Origin: CAZUDO01 sp964618895
GTDB taxonomy: Bacteria; Desulfobacterota; Binatia; DP-6
Assembly (NCBI GenBank): GCA_964618895.1
Contig: CAZUDO010000035.1
Coordinates: 1 to 18,181, forward strand
Direction of reading: 5' to 3'
Length of the DNA: 18,181 bases
Shown here: positions 7,397 through 12,680 of the stretch, piece after piece
Layout of the letters: every line of letters starts with the position of its first letter
How positions within the stretch are numbered: the first letter of the stretch is position 1
Notes under the pieces: generated by a model
Told to the model about the DNA's origin: nothing
What the model saw: the letters and a program-made list of their open reading frames with translations, nothing else
Databases searched by the model: none
Made by a program: the position numbers and the translations under genes

Positions 7397-7427
7397 CCGA
7401 CCGCGGCACAGCCGCGGTCGGCTGTGC
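7397..7427. terminator. Two mutually exclusive hairpins between convergent genes
   Basis: Hairpin A pairs 7397-7406 with 7412-7421 (10 bp, 5-nt loop). Hairpin B pairs 7406-7414 with 7419-7427 (9 bp, 4-nt loop). They share bases, so only one can form at a time. The site lies between the pseudopilin operon and a convergent gene, which fits a bidirectional terminator, but there is no T-tract. The rest of 7326-7478 is low-complexity GC sequence without a credible gene. Confidence 0.4.
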
Positions 7428-7478
7428 CCGTTCTGGAACTGGCTCCGCCGCTGCGCGGCGTTCGCCTTCGAGCGCGGG

Positions 7479-7928
7479 CTACTGGTTTTCGAGGGCGCGG
7501 ATCACGTCCTGGCGCCGCCCCTGGGTGCGCTGGAACTCCCTCTGCAGGCGGCGCTGAGCGGCCTCGTCATCACCGCGGGCTTCCGCCTCGAAGCGCTCCT
7601 GCTGGACGCGCAGCAGGTGCTGCTCGATCGTCGCTTGGCGGGCCTCCAGCTCCTCGCGGGAGAGCTTGGGGTCGGCATCCGAGGGAGCGGGCTCGGGGGT
7701 ACGCGCCGGGCGCGCCTCCTCGTACGGGTCGTCCGCCTGTCGCAGGCTGCGCACCCGGCTCCGCAGCACGTTCAGGTCGACCCCGTCGCGCATCAGGTGG
7801 ATGCGGTCCCCGTCTTCCCAGTAGCTGTCGACGGTCATGCGATCGCCGCCGTCGAGGTCGACCACATAGGCGGCAGATGCCGTGCCGGCGGCAGCCACGA
7901 GGGCTCCAGCCACGATGAGAAAGCGCAT
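7479..7928 (-). CDS. Exported protein with C-terminal coiled coil (149 aa)
   Basis: I do not recognise a named family. The ATG at 7926-7928 begins a signal peptide (MRFLIVAGALVAAAGTASA, cleavage near residue 19). Residues 20-63 (YVVDLDGGDRMTVDSYWEDGDRIHLMRDGVDLNVLRSRVRSL) look like a small beta barrel in which a 'dG.v.l.v....v' strand pattern ends with a V..I/L motif; such segments occur in many proteobacterial periplasmic proteins. A Pro/Glu-rich linker (70-88) leads to a charged coiled coil (89-149) rich in Glu, Gln and Arg. Longer in-frame extensions lack a signal peptide. No strong Shine-Dalgarno is visible. It is a single gene, convergent with the pseudopilin operon. Confidence 0.65.
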   Translation of the reverse strand: MRFLIVAGALVAAAGTASAAYVVDLDGGDRMTVDSYWEDGDRIHLMRDGVDLNVLRSRVRSLRQADDPYEEARPARTPEPAPSDADPKLSREELEARQATIEQHLLRVQQERFEAEARGDDEAAQRRLQREFQRTQGRRQDVIRALENQ

Positions 7929-8084
7929 GCGGTCGCAAGCAGCAAGCCGCGTGCCCGTCGCCGGTGTCGGCGCATGGTCGCCACGCCGGCTACGCCAACG
8001 TGGCAGGTGGTCAGTCGTGTGGCACGGTGTCGGGAATCCGCCACCCGCCGGCCCGCGTCCCGAGCACCGGCGCAGCCCCGCCCG

Positions 8085-8100
8085 CGGCACGGCGGTTGCT
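8085..8100 (+). promoter_or_regulatory. Possible sigma-54 promoter
   Basis: CGGCAC (8085-8090) and TTGCT (8096-8100) have the invariant GG and GC exactly 10 bp apart; only the first T of the RpoN consensus is missing. The predicted start is near 8111, 38 nt before the next gene. A 7-bp hairpin (8101-8107 with 8115-8121) spans that start. It is weaker than the 4509 site. Confidence 0.35.
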
Positions 8101-8148
8101 CCGTTCCCCCACCAGGAACGGTTGTCGAGGGGCGGAGGGAGTCGCGTG

Positions 8149-8391
8149 ATGTTCCGGACCGGTGATTACGTCATCCCCGTGGATCTCCCACGGTCGGTAC
8201 TGTGTCGCGTCGCACAGGCGGAGAGCGCGCACACGAGTACGGGCGCCTTCCAGATCCTGACCCTCGAGCCGCTGCAGGGCCCCTGGCGGGAGGAGCACCC
8301 CCGGGACCCCGTCATCCGGTTCGACCAGGACGTCCGCCGCGCCGGCACACGCGAGCTGTGGCAGACGCGTGTCGACGACGCAGCCGCCTGA
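8149..8391 (+). CDS. Hypothetical 80-aa protein
   Basis: I do not recognise the family. GGAGGGAG lies about 7 nt before the ATG at 8149 (a GTG immediately before it is the alternative), and the gene is followed by a strong inverted-repeat terminator, which supports a real short gene. The protein begins MFRTGDYVIPVDLPRSVLCRV, a beta-strand pattern, followed by a 'FQILTLEPLQGPW' segment and a charged C-terminal half. There is no signal peptide or membrane segment, so it is likely a small cytoplasmic protein. A possible sigma-54 site lies upstream. Confidence 0.6.
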   Translation: MFRTGDYVIPVDLPRSVLCRVAQAESAHTSTGAFQILTLEPLQGPWREEHPRDPVIRFDQDVRRAGTRELWQTRVDDAAA

Positions 8392-8428
8392 CGCCGGCTG
8401 CAAAAGAAAGATTGACACACGTACTCTA

Positions 8429-8465
8429 CGCGCAAAAACCCGCACTTTTTGCGGGTTTTTGCGCG
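8429..8465. terminator. 16-bp perfect inverted repeat with A/T-rich core (bidirectional terminator)
   Basis: 8429-8444 pairs perfectly with 8450-8465 around a 5-nt loop (CTTTT). The stem contains A5 on one arm and T5 on the other, so either strand yields a hairpin containing a U-run. It starts 38 nt after the 80-aa gene stop and sits before the promoter at 8467, which fits a rho-independent terminator insulating two genes. It is the only A/T-rich block in this part of the window. Confidence 0.7.
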
Positions 8466-8466
8466 A

Positions 8467-8496
8467 TTGACTCCGGAGCCGCCGCGCGGTTATGTT
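8467..8496 (+). promoter_or_regulatory. Sigma-70-type promoter for the metallopeptidase-like gene
   Basis: TTGACT (8467-8472) and TATGTT (8491-8496) are separated by 18 bp, immediately after the terminator stem. The predicted leader is about 50 nt. Confidence 0.45.
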
Positions 8497-8553
8497 CCGG
8501 CGCTCGATGGTCCCCACCCCCCGTCACCGACGCTACAGCGAGCGACACAGCCC

Positions 8554-9048
8554 ATGCGCATGATCATCCCCGGCGTGCGCGAACGGCGCACCATCGACCA
8601 CCTCCTGACCGCGTTCTTCCGTGATCACCGCACCGGCGCCTTCCGCCGCGCCACGGGCTTCCTGGCCCGCTTCTACGGGCTCCCCTGCCCCCGCTTCGAG
8701 TGGTTCGAGTACCTCGACTGGGGCAAGACCGCCGGCCGGACCTACGAGGACGGCAAGATCCACCTGGTCCACCCCGAGAACTGGAAGCGCGGCCGCAAGT
8801 ACAACTCGGAGCGGCGCTGGATCCATACCGTCTACCACGAGATGGGGCACTACGTGCTGTGGGCCGACGCCGAGCGCAAGGCCGACGGCTTCGCCTACCA
8901 GTTCGTGCGCGGGGTGTCGGGCCAGGGCCGCCCGGGGAGCGAGCGTGTCTACACCCCCGCCCGGGCCAGTCGCGCCCAGCGCAAACGCCCCGGCCGGGCT
9001 AGGCGACCACGTCCTCGGCGCCGTCTACGCCGATCACGTTCCCGCTGA
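8554..9048 (+). CDS. Putative HExxH zinc metallopeptidase (164 aa)
   Basis: The ATG at 8554 starts MRMIIPGVRERRTIDHLL; a frame extension upstream crosses the promoter and terminator and is rejected. Residues 95-99 are HEMGH, the zinc-binding HExxH motif, set in WIHTVYHEMGHYVLWADAERKADGFAYQF. Glu107 in 'AERKADGFA' is placed like the third ligand of ImmA/IrrE-type or SprT-like small zincins. There is no signal peptide, so it is probably cytoplasmic. In known families such proteins cleave repressors or DNA-protein crosslinks, but the substrate here is unknown. The last 17 residues are Arg/Pro-rich and are encoded within a 50-nt tail-to-tail overlap with the SDR gene; the functional protein may end near residue 140. 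Confidence 0.65.
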   Translation: MRMIIPGVRERRTIDHLLTAFFRDHRTGAFRRATGFLARFYGLPCPRFEWFEYLDWGKTAGRTYEDGKIHLVHPENWKRGRKYNSERRWIHTVYHEMGHYVLWADAERKADGFAYQFVRGVSGQGRPGSERVYTPARASRAQRKRPGRARRPRPRRRLRRSRSR

Positions 9049-9799
9049 TCCAGCGCGTCCCGGGGAGGGCCAGGGCGACGATGGCGCCCGCCACGTCCTC
9101 GGGGCGGGTGAGCCGGCCGCCGGGGTTTCGCTGGCGCGCCTGCTCGAACATGATCTCGGCGACCGGGATCTTGCGCGCGGCCGGGGTGTCCGTGACCCCG
9201 GCACAGAGCGCGTTCACCGCCACCCCGGCCGCGCCGAGCTCGACCGCGAGCTGGCGGACGTGCGCTTCGAGCGCCGCCTTGGCCGCCGACACCGCACCAT
9301 AGAACGGCAGGACCCGGTGCCCTCCGGCGCTGGTCATGGCGAAGATGTGGCTCCCCTCGCCGAGGAGCATGCGGGCGCGCAGGTCCTGCACCCAGTAGAC
9401 GAGGCTGTGCGCCATCACGTCGAGGGTCATCTCGAGCTGCGCCTTCGTCGTCTGTTGCCCGGCGACATCGCTCACCAGTGGCTTGAGGGTCCCGAAGGCG
9501 AGGGAGTGCATGAGGACCCGGAACGGCTTCCCGGCCAGCAGCTCGTGCGCGCGCACACACACCTGCGCCCGCTTGTCGTCGTCGGCGGCGTTCAAATTGA
9601 AGAAGTGCGCCGGCACGCCGGCGGCGCGGACATCCGCCGCCACCGCCTCGGCCTCGGGCAGGGTCGCCTTGCGGTCGAGATGGACGCCCAGAATTCCCAT
9701 CCCGTGGCGCGCAAGCGCCCGCGCCGTGGCGGCGCCGAACCCGCTCGACGCCCCCAGGATGAGCCCCCACTCGCCCTCGAACGGCCGCCACCCACTCAC
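8999..9799 (-). CDS. Short-chain dehydrogenase, enoyl-ACP-reductase-like (266 aa)
   Basis: This is an NAD(P)H-dependent Rossmann oxidoreductase. It shows the dinucleotide motif GASSGFG (residues 16-22) and the active site Tyr167-(x)6-Lys174 (FYGAVSAAKAALE), the spacing that marks FabI/FabL enoyl-ACP reductases rather than classical SDRs (Tyr-x3-Lys). The C-terminal segment (ARQRNPGGRLTRPEDVAGAIVAL...WISGNVIGVDGAED) is typical of FabL-like proteins. The length is normal. The likely role is reduction of an enoyl thioester in fatty acid synthesis or degradation, but a divergent paralogue with another substrate is possible. The start is GTG at 9797-9799, 8 nt after a -10-like box, with no Shine-Dalgarno (see the promoter at 9808-9837). 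It is divergent from the 178-aa unknown. Confidence 0.75.
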   Translation of the reverse strand: MSGWRPFEGEWGLILGASSGFGAATARALARHGMGILGVHLDRKATLPEAEAVAADVRAAGVPAHFFNLNAADDDKRAQVCVRAHELLAGKPFRVLMHSLAFGTLKPLVSDVAGQQTTKAQLEMTLDVMAHSLVYWVQDLRARMLLGEGSHIFAMTSAGGHRVLPFYGAVSAAKAALEAHVRQLAVELGAAGVAVNALCAGVTDTPAARKIPVAEIMFEQARQRNPGGRLTRPEDVAGAIVALALPGTRWISGNVIGVDGAEDVVA

Positions 9800-9807
9800 G
9801 ATCGGCG

Positions 9808-9837
9808 ACGATAGCCGAAAGCTTGTCGGCCCGGCAA
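9808..9837 (-). promoter_or_regulatory. Promoter of the SDR gene, probably leaderless
   Basis: On the minus strand TTGCCG (9837-9832), an 18-bp spacer and TATCGT (9813-9808) are followed by 8 nt and then the GTG start, so the transcript would begin at or next to the start codon. The -35 box lies inside the spacer of the opposing promoter at 9823-9851. Confidence 0.4.
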
Positions 9838-9851
9838 CGCTCCGCTACGCT
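9823..9851 (+). promoter_or_regulatory. Promoter of the 178-aa gene, probably leaderless
   Basis: TTGTCG (9823-9828), a 17-bp spacer and TACGCT (9846-9851) are followed by 8 nt and then the ATG at 9860. There is no Shine-Dalgarno sequence. Both boxes are weak matches; the identical distance to the start codon in neighbouring promoters raises confidence. Confidence 0.35.
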
Positions 9852-9859
9852 CCGCGGCG

Positions 9860-10396
9860 ATGGGTGGCAAGGGCGACCGGCCGACGGTCGAGAACCGCTG
9901 GTGGGTCGATCAGGGCAAGGACGCCAAGGGCAACCCCATCCCCCGGCCGCCCGCCACCTTCGGCGGGCGCTTCTTCCGCACCGGCGAGGGGTACGACCAG
10001 GACCGCGCGCGGCTCCGTCTGACCGATCTGAACCTCAAGTGGTTCGAGGAGGCCAATCCCGCCCCGGGGCAGTGGGCGATCGTCCACCTGCTGCCGCGTG
10101 AACGCTTCGCCCCGCACAAGCTCGAGCGGGCCAAGGCCGCGCTGCCCGTCCCTCGTGGCGGCCGCGGCGTGCTCATCGACTCCGGCCACTCGTCGCTGCG
10201 TGCCGTCGTCACCGGCGAACCGTTCGGCGCGCGCCTGGTCGAGGTCCGCTTGGGGGGCGACTGCTCGTTCGACGCCTGGGTGCGCGGAGAATGGGTCCGC
10301 GAGGCGTTCTTCCGGGGCTTCGATGACGCCCTCCGGCGGGCGCCCCGCCTGGTGCGGGAGTACCTGACCACCGATCGCGGCGGCCTGTTCCTGTAG
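9860..10396 (+). CDS. Hypothetical cytoplasmic protein (178 aa)
   Basis: The family is not recognised. The protein has no signal peptide or membrane helix and is rich in Arg, Trp and Phe. The N-terminal 60 residues are polar (VENRWWVDQGKDAKGNPIPRPP, then TFGGRFFRTGEGYDQDRARL). The middle has a beta-like stretch (GRGVLIDSGHSSLRAVVTG), followed by VEVRLGGDCSFDAWVRGEWVREAFFRGFDDALRRAPRLVREYL, which looks like a strand and two helices. No catalytic motif stands out. The ATG at 9860 is the only sensible start, 8 nt after a -10-like hexamer. It is divergent from the SDR, with interleaved promoters in a 60-bp gap, and 70 bp upstream of the membrane-protein gene. Confidence 0.6.
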   Translation: MGGKGDRPTVENRWWVDQGKDAKGNPIPRPPATFGGRFFRTGEGYDQDRARLRLTDLNLKWFEEANPAPGQWAIVHLLPRERFAPHKLERAKAALPVPRGGRGVLIDSGHSSLRAVVTGEPFGARLVEVRLGGDCSFDAWVRGEWVREAFFRGFDDALRRAPRLVREYLTTDRGGLFL

Positions 10397-10406
10397 GCGG
10401 GGGCCC

Positions 10407-10436
10407 TTTACGGCTTCCGCGCAGGTGCGCTATGCA
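10407..10436 (+). promoter_or_regulatory. Putative promoter of the one-TM coiled-coil gene
   Basis: TTTACG (10407-10412), an 18-bp spacer and TATGCA (10431-10436), about 30 nt before an ATG that has GGGGAGAG in front. The same -10 hexamer and spacer length recur at 16261-16290. Confidence 0.35.
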
Positions 10437-10466
10437 CCGCCGCAATCCGAACCGAGGGGAGAGCCG

Positions 10467-10778
10467 ATGGCCCAGTCCGACGACGAGCTAGCAAAAAAGC
10501 AGGTCCAGGAAGCCATATGGGAGTGGGCCGGCCGCATCCTCGTGTTGGGGGTCACGTTCGGGTTCGGCTTCTTCGCGGCCTGGGTGCTGTGGGGGGCCGG
10601 CACCGAGGGGGCGACGGTGCTGCGCGAGAAAGTCGTGCAGATGGACTCGCAGATCCTGGACCTGAAGAACAAGCGCGTCGACTCGGACGGCAAGGTCACC
10701 GTCCTCGAGGGGCGCGTGACCGAGTGCAACAAGAACCTGGCCAAGTGCGTGGAGTCGAAGGCCGCCGCCGGCCAGTGA
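10467..10778 (+). CDS. Single-pass membrane protein with coiled coil (103 aa)
   Basis: The ATG at 10467 is preceded by GGGGAGAG at about 5 nt; an in-frame extension to 10425 lacks a ribosome site. The N-terminus (MAQSDDELAKKQVQEAIWEW) is an amphipathic cytoplasmic helix, followed by one transmembrane helix (about residues 22-44, ILVLGVTFGFGFFAAWVLW). A periplasmic coiled coil (about 52-100, VLREKVVQMDSQILDLKNK...VLEGRVTECNKNLAKCVESK) contains two cysteines seven residues apart. This is a generic architecture and no family is recognised. The stop is 3 nt from the stop of the convergent CoA-transferase gene, with no obvious terminator between them. Confidence 0.65.
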   Translation: MAQSDDELAKKQVQEAIWEWAGRILVLGVTFGFGFFAAWVLWGAGTEGATVLREKVVQMDSQILDLKNKRVDSDGKVTVLEGRVTECNKNLAKCVESKAAAGQ

Positions 10779-10781
10779 GCG

Positions 10782-11972
10782 TCAGATCACCTCGGCCGCG
10801 CGCAGGCGCGCGAGGTCATCGGCGCTGAGACCCAGCATCCCCTGATAGACCTCGACGTTGTGCTGGCCCAGCGCGGGCCCCAGATGGCGGACGCTGCCCG
10901 GGGTGGCCGACAGCTTGACCGGCACGCCCGGAACCACCACGTCGCCCAACGTCGCGTGCGGTAGGCGCTGCACCATCGCGCGCGCGAGCAACTGCGGATG
11001 CGCGAGCAGCTGGTCGACCCCGTACACCGGGGAACAGGGCACGCCCGCCCCGTCCGGCCCGAGGGCGGCGCTCACCTCGTCGACGGAACGTGCCGCCACC
11101 CATTCGCCGACGATGCCGTTGATCTCGTCACTGTGGGCCAGGCGCCCGCGTACACCGCGGAAACGCACGTCCTCGCCCAGCTCCGGCCGCCCGATCGCCG
11201 CCGCCAGCATGCGGAACAGCTTGTTGCTGGCGACCGCGATGACGACGAAGCCGTCCCTCGCCCGGAAACAGTCGTACGGCGCCGTGGCCAGGTGACGATT
11301 GCCCACCCGGTCCGGCATCCGCCCGGTGGCCGCGAACACCGTCGGCCAGTTGTCGAGCAACATGAACATGCTGTCCTGTCCGGACACGTCCACCGCCTGG
11401 CCGCGGCCAGTGCGCGCCCGCGCTGCAATCGCCGCCAGCACGCCGATGGCCCCGAACAGCCCCTGCACGTAGTCACCGAGCGACCCGCCGCCGCGCGTCG
11501 GGGGCTCGGCCGGGAAGCCGGTGAGCGACATGAAGCCGCTCGCTGCCTGGGTGATGATGTCGTACGACGGCCGGCGGCTCCACGGGCCGGTCTGCCCGAA
11601 GCCCGACAAGCTCGCCACGATGAGGCGCGGATGCTGGGCGCACAGCGCCTCCGGCGCGAGGCCCCAGGACGCGAGCGTACCGCCGGCGAAGTTCTCGACC
11701 AGCACGTCGCACTGCGCCAGCAGCTGCTCGAAGAGCAGCCGCCCTTCCGGCTTGCGCAGGTCGAGCGTGATGCCCCGCTTGTTGCGATTGAGCGCCAGGA
11801 AGAAGATCGGCACCCCGTCCACGTCGGGATAGCCGTAACGGCCCTCGTCGCCCCCGCGCGGCGCCTCCACCTTGATCACTTCGGCGCCCAGGTCGGCGAG
11901 GAGCGCCGTGCAGAACGGCCCGGCGAGGAATCGCGTCAGGTCGAGGACACGGACGCCGGCGAGCGCGCTCAC
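10782..11972 (-). CDS. CaiB/BaiF-type (class III) CoA transferase (396 aa)
   Basis: This enzyme family transfers CoA between carboxylic acids through an aspartyl-CoA intermediate. The hallmarks are all present: the N-terminal GVRVLDLTRFLAGPFCTALLADLGAEVIKVE, a NRNKRGITLDLR block, DVLVENFAGG, LSGFGQTGPW...PSYDIITQAASG, the catalytic Asp167 in GGGSLGDYVQG, and RARTGRGQAVDVS. Length is normal for the family. The start is GTG at 11970-11972, which overlaps the stop of the 88-residue gene upstream as GTGA. Substrate cannot be read from the sequence; family members act on carnitine, formate/oxalate, succinate/benzylsuccinate and 2-methylacyl acids. It is last in an operon with a TPR protein and a small unknown. 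Confidence 0.9.
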   Translation of the reverse strand: MSALAGVRVLDLTRFLAGPFCTALLADLGAEVIKVEAPRGGDEGRYGYPDVDGVPIFFLALNRNKRGITLDLRKPEGRLLFEQLLAQCDVLVENFAGGTLASWGLAPEALCAQHPRLIVASLSGFGQTGPWSRRPSYDIITQAASGFMSLTGFPAEPPTRGGGSLGDYVQGLFGAIGVLAAIAARARTGRGQAVDVSGQDSMFMLLDNWPTVFAATGRMPDRVGNRHLATAPYDCFRARDGFVVIAVASNKLFRMLAAAIGRPELGEDVRFRGVRGRLAHSDEINGIVGEWVAARSVDEVSAALGPDGAGVPCSPVYGVDQLLAHPQLLARAMVQRLPHATLGDVVVPGVPVKLSATPGSVRHLGPALGQHNVEVYQGMLGLSADDLARLRAAEVI

Positions 11973-12238
11973 AGGCAGGGGACGAAGGTCTTCAGCGCCG
12001 AGAGCAGGGCTTCCAGGTCGGCGTAGTCGGCGAGCTCACTGTAGAGGTGCGCGTAGGTACCGCGAATGCGCCCCTCGTCCTGCTCGTCCACGGGTCGGGC
12101 GAGTTCGTGCTCGAGCTGCTTCAGGAGCGGTTGGGTGTCGAGCTTGACGGTGACCGGGATATCGTCCGAGACCGCGAGCAGGAGACGGCTGCGCTCGATC
12201 AGGCGGCCGATGATGTACTCGTCGCTACGCTCGACCAC
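11969..12238 (-). CDS. Hypothetical small helical protein (89 aa)
   Basis: The family is not recognised. It appears largely alpha-helical, acidic and cytoplasmic: IIGRLIERSRLLLAVSDDIPVTVKLDTQPLLKQLEHELARPVDEQDEGRIRGTYAHLYSELADYADLEALLSALKTF, ending VPCL. It starts with GTG at 12236-12238, 4 nt after the TPR gene stop, and its stop overlaps the CoA-transferase start. The tight coupling on both sides implies co-translation and possibly a role linked to one of the partners. Confidence 0.6.
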   Translation of the reverse strand: MVERSDEYIIGRLIERSRLLLAVSDDIPVTVKLDTQPLLKQLEHELARPVDEQDEGRIRGTYAHLYSELADYADLEALLSALKTFVPCL

Positions 12239-12242
12239 GGCG

Positions 12243-12593
12243 TCACTCGGCCTTCTGCTCCTTGGCTTCCTGGAGCTGGCGCTTCCAGTCGAGCATGCGG
12301 GCCTTGGCGCCCTCGGCCTCGGCTTCGGGCACCATGCCGGCCGCCTGGTAGAAACGTGACAGGCTGGTGTGGGCGAGCACGTCGTCTGGCGTCAGCTCGA
12401 CCAGGCGGTTCCCGGCGGCGATCGCGTCCGCATGGCGGCCCAGGTCGTTGTAGACGATGGCGAGGGCGTTCCAGGCGTCCGCGTAGGCCGGGTCGATGGC
12501 GATCGCCTGCTGGTAGCAGGCGATGGCGTCTTCGAGCTTGCCGTCGGCGAACAGGTCGATGCCCTCGTCGTACAGCTCCTCCTTGGTCGCCAT
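12243..12593 (-). CDS. Tetratricopeptide-repeat protein (116 aa)
   Basis: This is a protein-protein interaction scaffold. Three consecutive 34-residue TPR units are visible (residues about 3-36, 37-70, 71-104). The first two match the consensus best (EGIDLFADGKLEDAIACYQQAIAIDP, then AWNALAIVYNDLGRHADAIAAGNRLVELTP). A short charged helix (LQEAKEQKAE) follows. There is no signal peptide, so it is cytoplasmic. The ATG at 12591-12593 is preferred; an in-frame extension to 12629 would run into the promoter region. It is first gene of the operon with the small unknown and the CoA transferase, divergent from luxE. Confidence 0.75.
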   Translation of the reverse strand: MATKEELYDEGIDLFADGKLEDAIACYQQAIAIDPAYADAWNALAIVYNDLGRHADAIAAGNRLVELTPDDVLAHTSLSRFYQAAGMVPEAEAEGAKARMLDWKRQLQEAKEQKAE

Positions 12594-12601
12594 GGGCGAC
12601 C

Positions 12602-12629
12602 CGTATCCCATTCTCCGCGCCGCCGGCAA
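12602..12629 (-). promoter_or_regulatory. Possible leaderless promoter of the TPR-CoA transferase operon
   Basis: On the minus strand TTGCCG (12629-12624), a 16-bp spacer and GATACG (12607-12602) lie 8 nt before the ATG. The -10 is weak; support comes from the 8-nt spacing shared with other starts in this window. Confidence 0.25.
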
Positions 12630-12643
12630 GCACGCCCGTCGCG

Positions 12644-12672
12644 TTGACAGCCCCGGACGGCGCCTCTAGCCT
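12644..12672 (+). promoter_or_regulatory. Promoter of the luxE-luxC-aminotransferase operon, probably leaderless
   Basis: A perfect TTGACA (12644-12649), an exact 17-bp spacer and TAGCCT (12667-12672) are followed by 8 nt and the GTG start at 12681. There is no Shine-Dalgarno. Transcription should begin at about 12679-12681, giving a leaderless or near-leaderless mRNA. This is the best sigma-70 promoter in the window. Confidence 0.6.
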
Positions 12673-12680
12673 CGCGCGCC

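Noticed and set aside
8412..8440. Promoter beginning with the perfect TTGACA at 8412
   Set aside because: No -10-like hexamer at 16-19 bp; that position lies inside the terminator stem.
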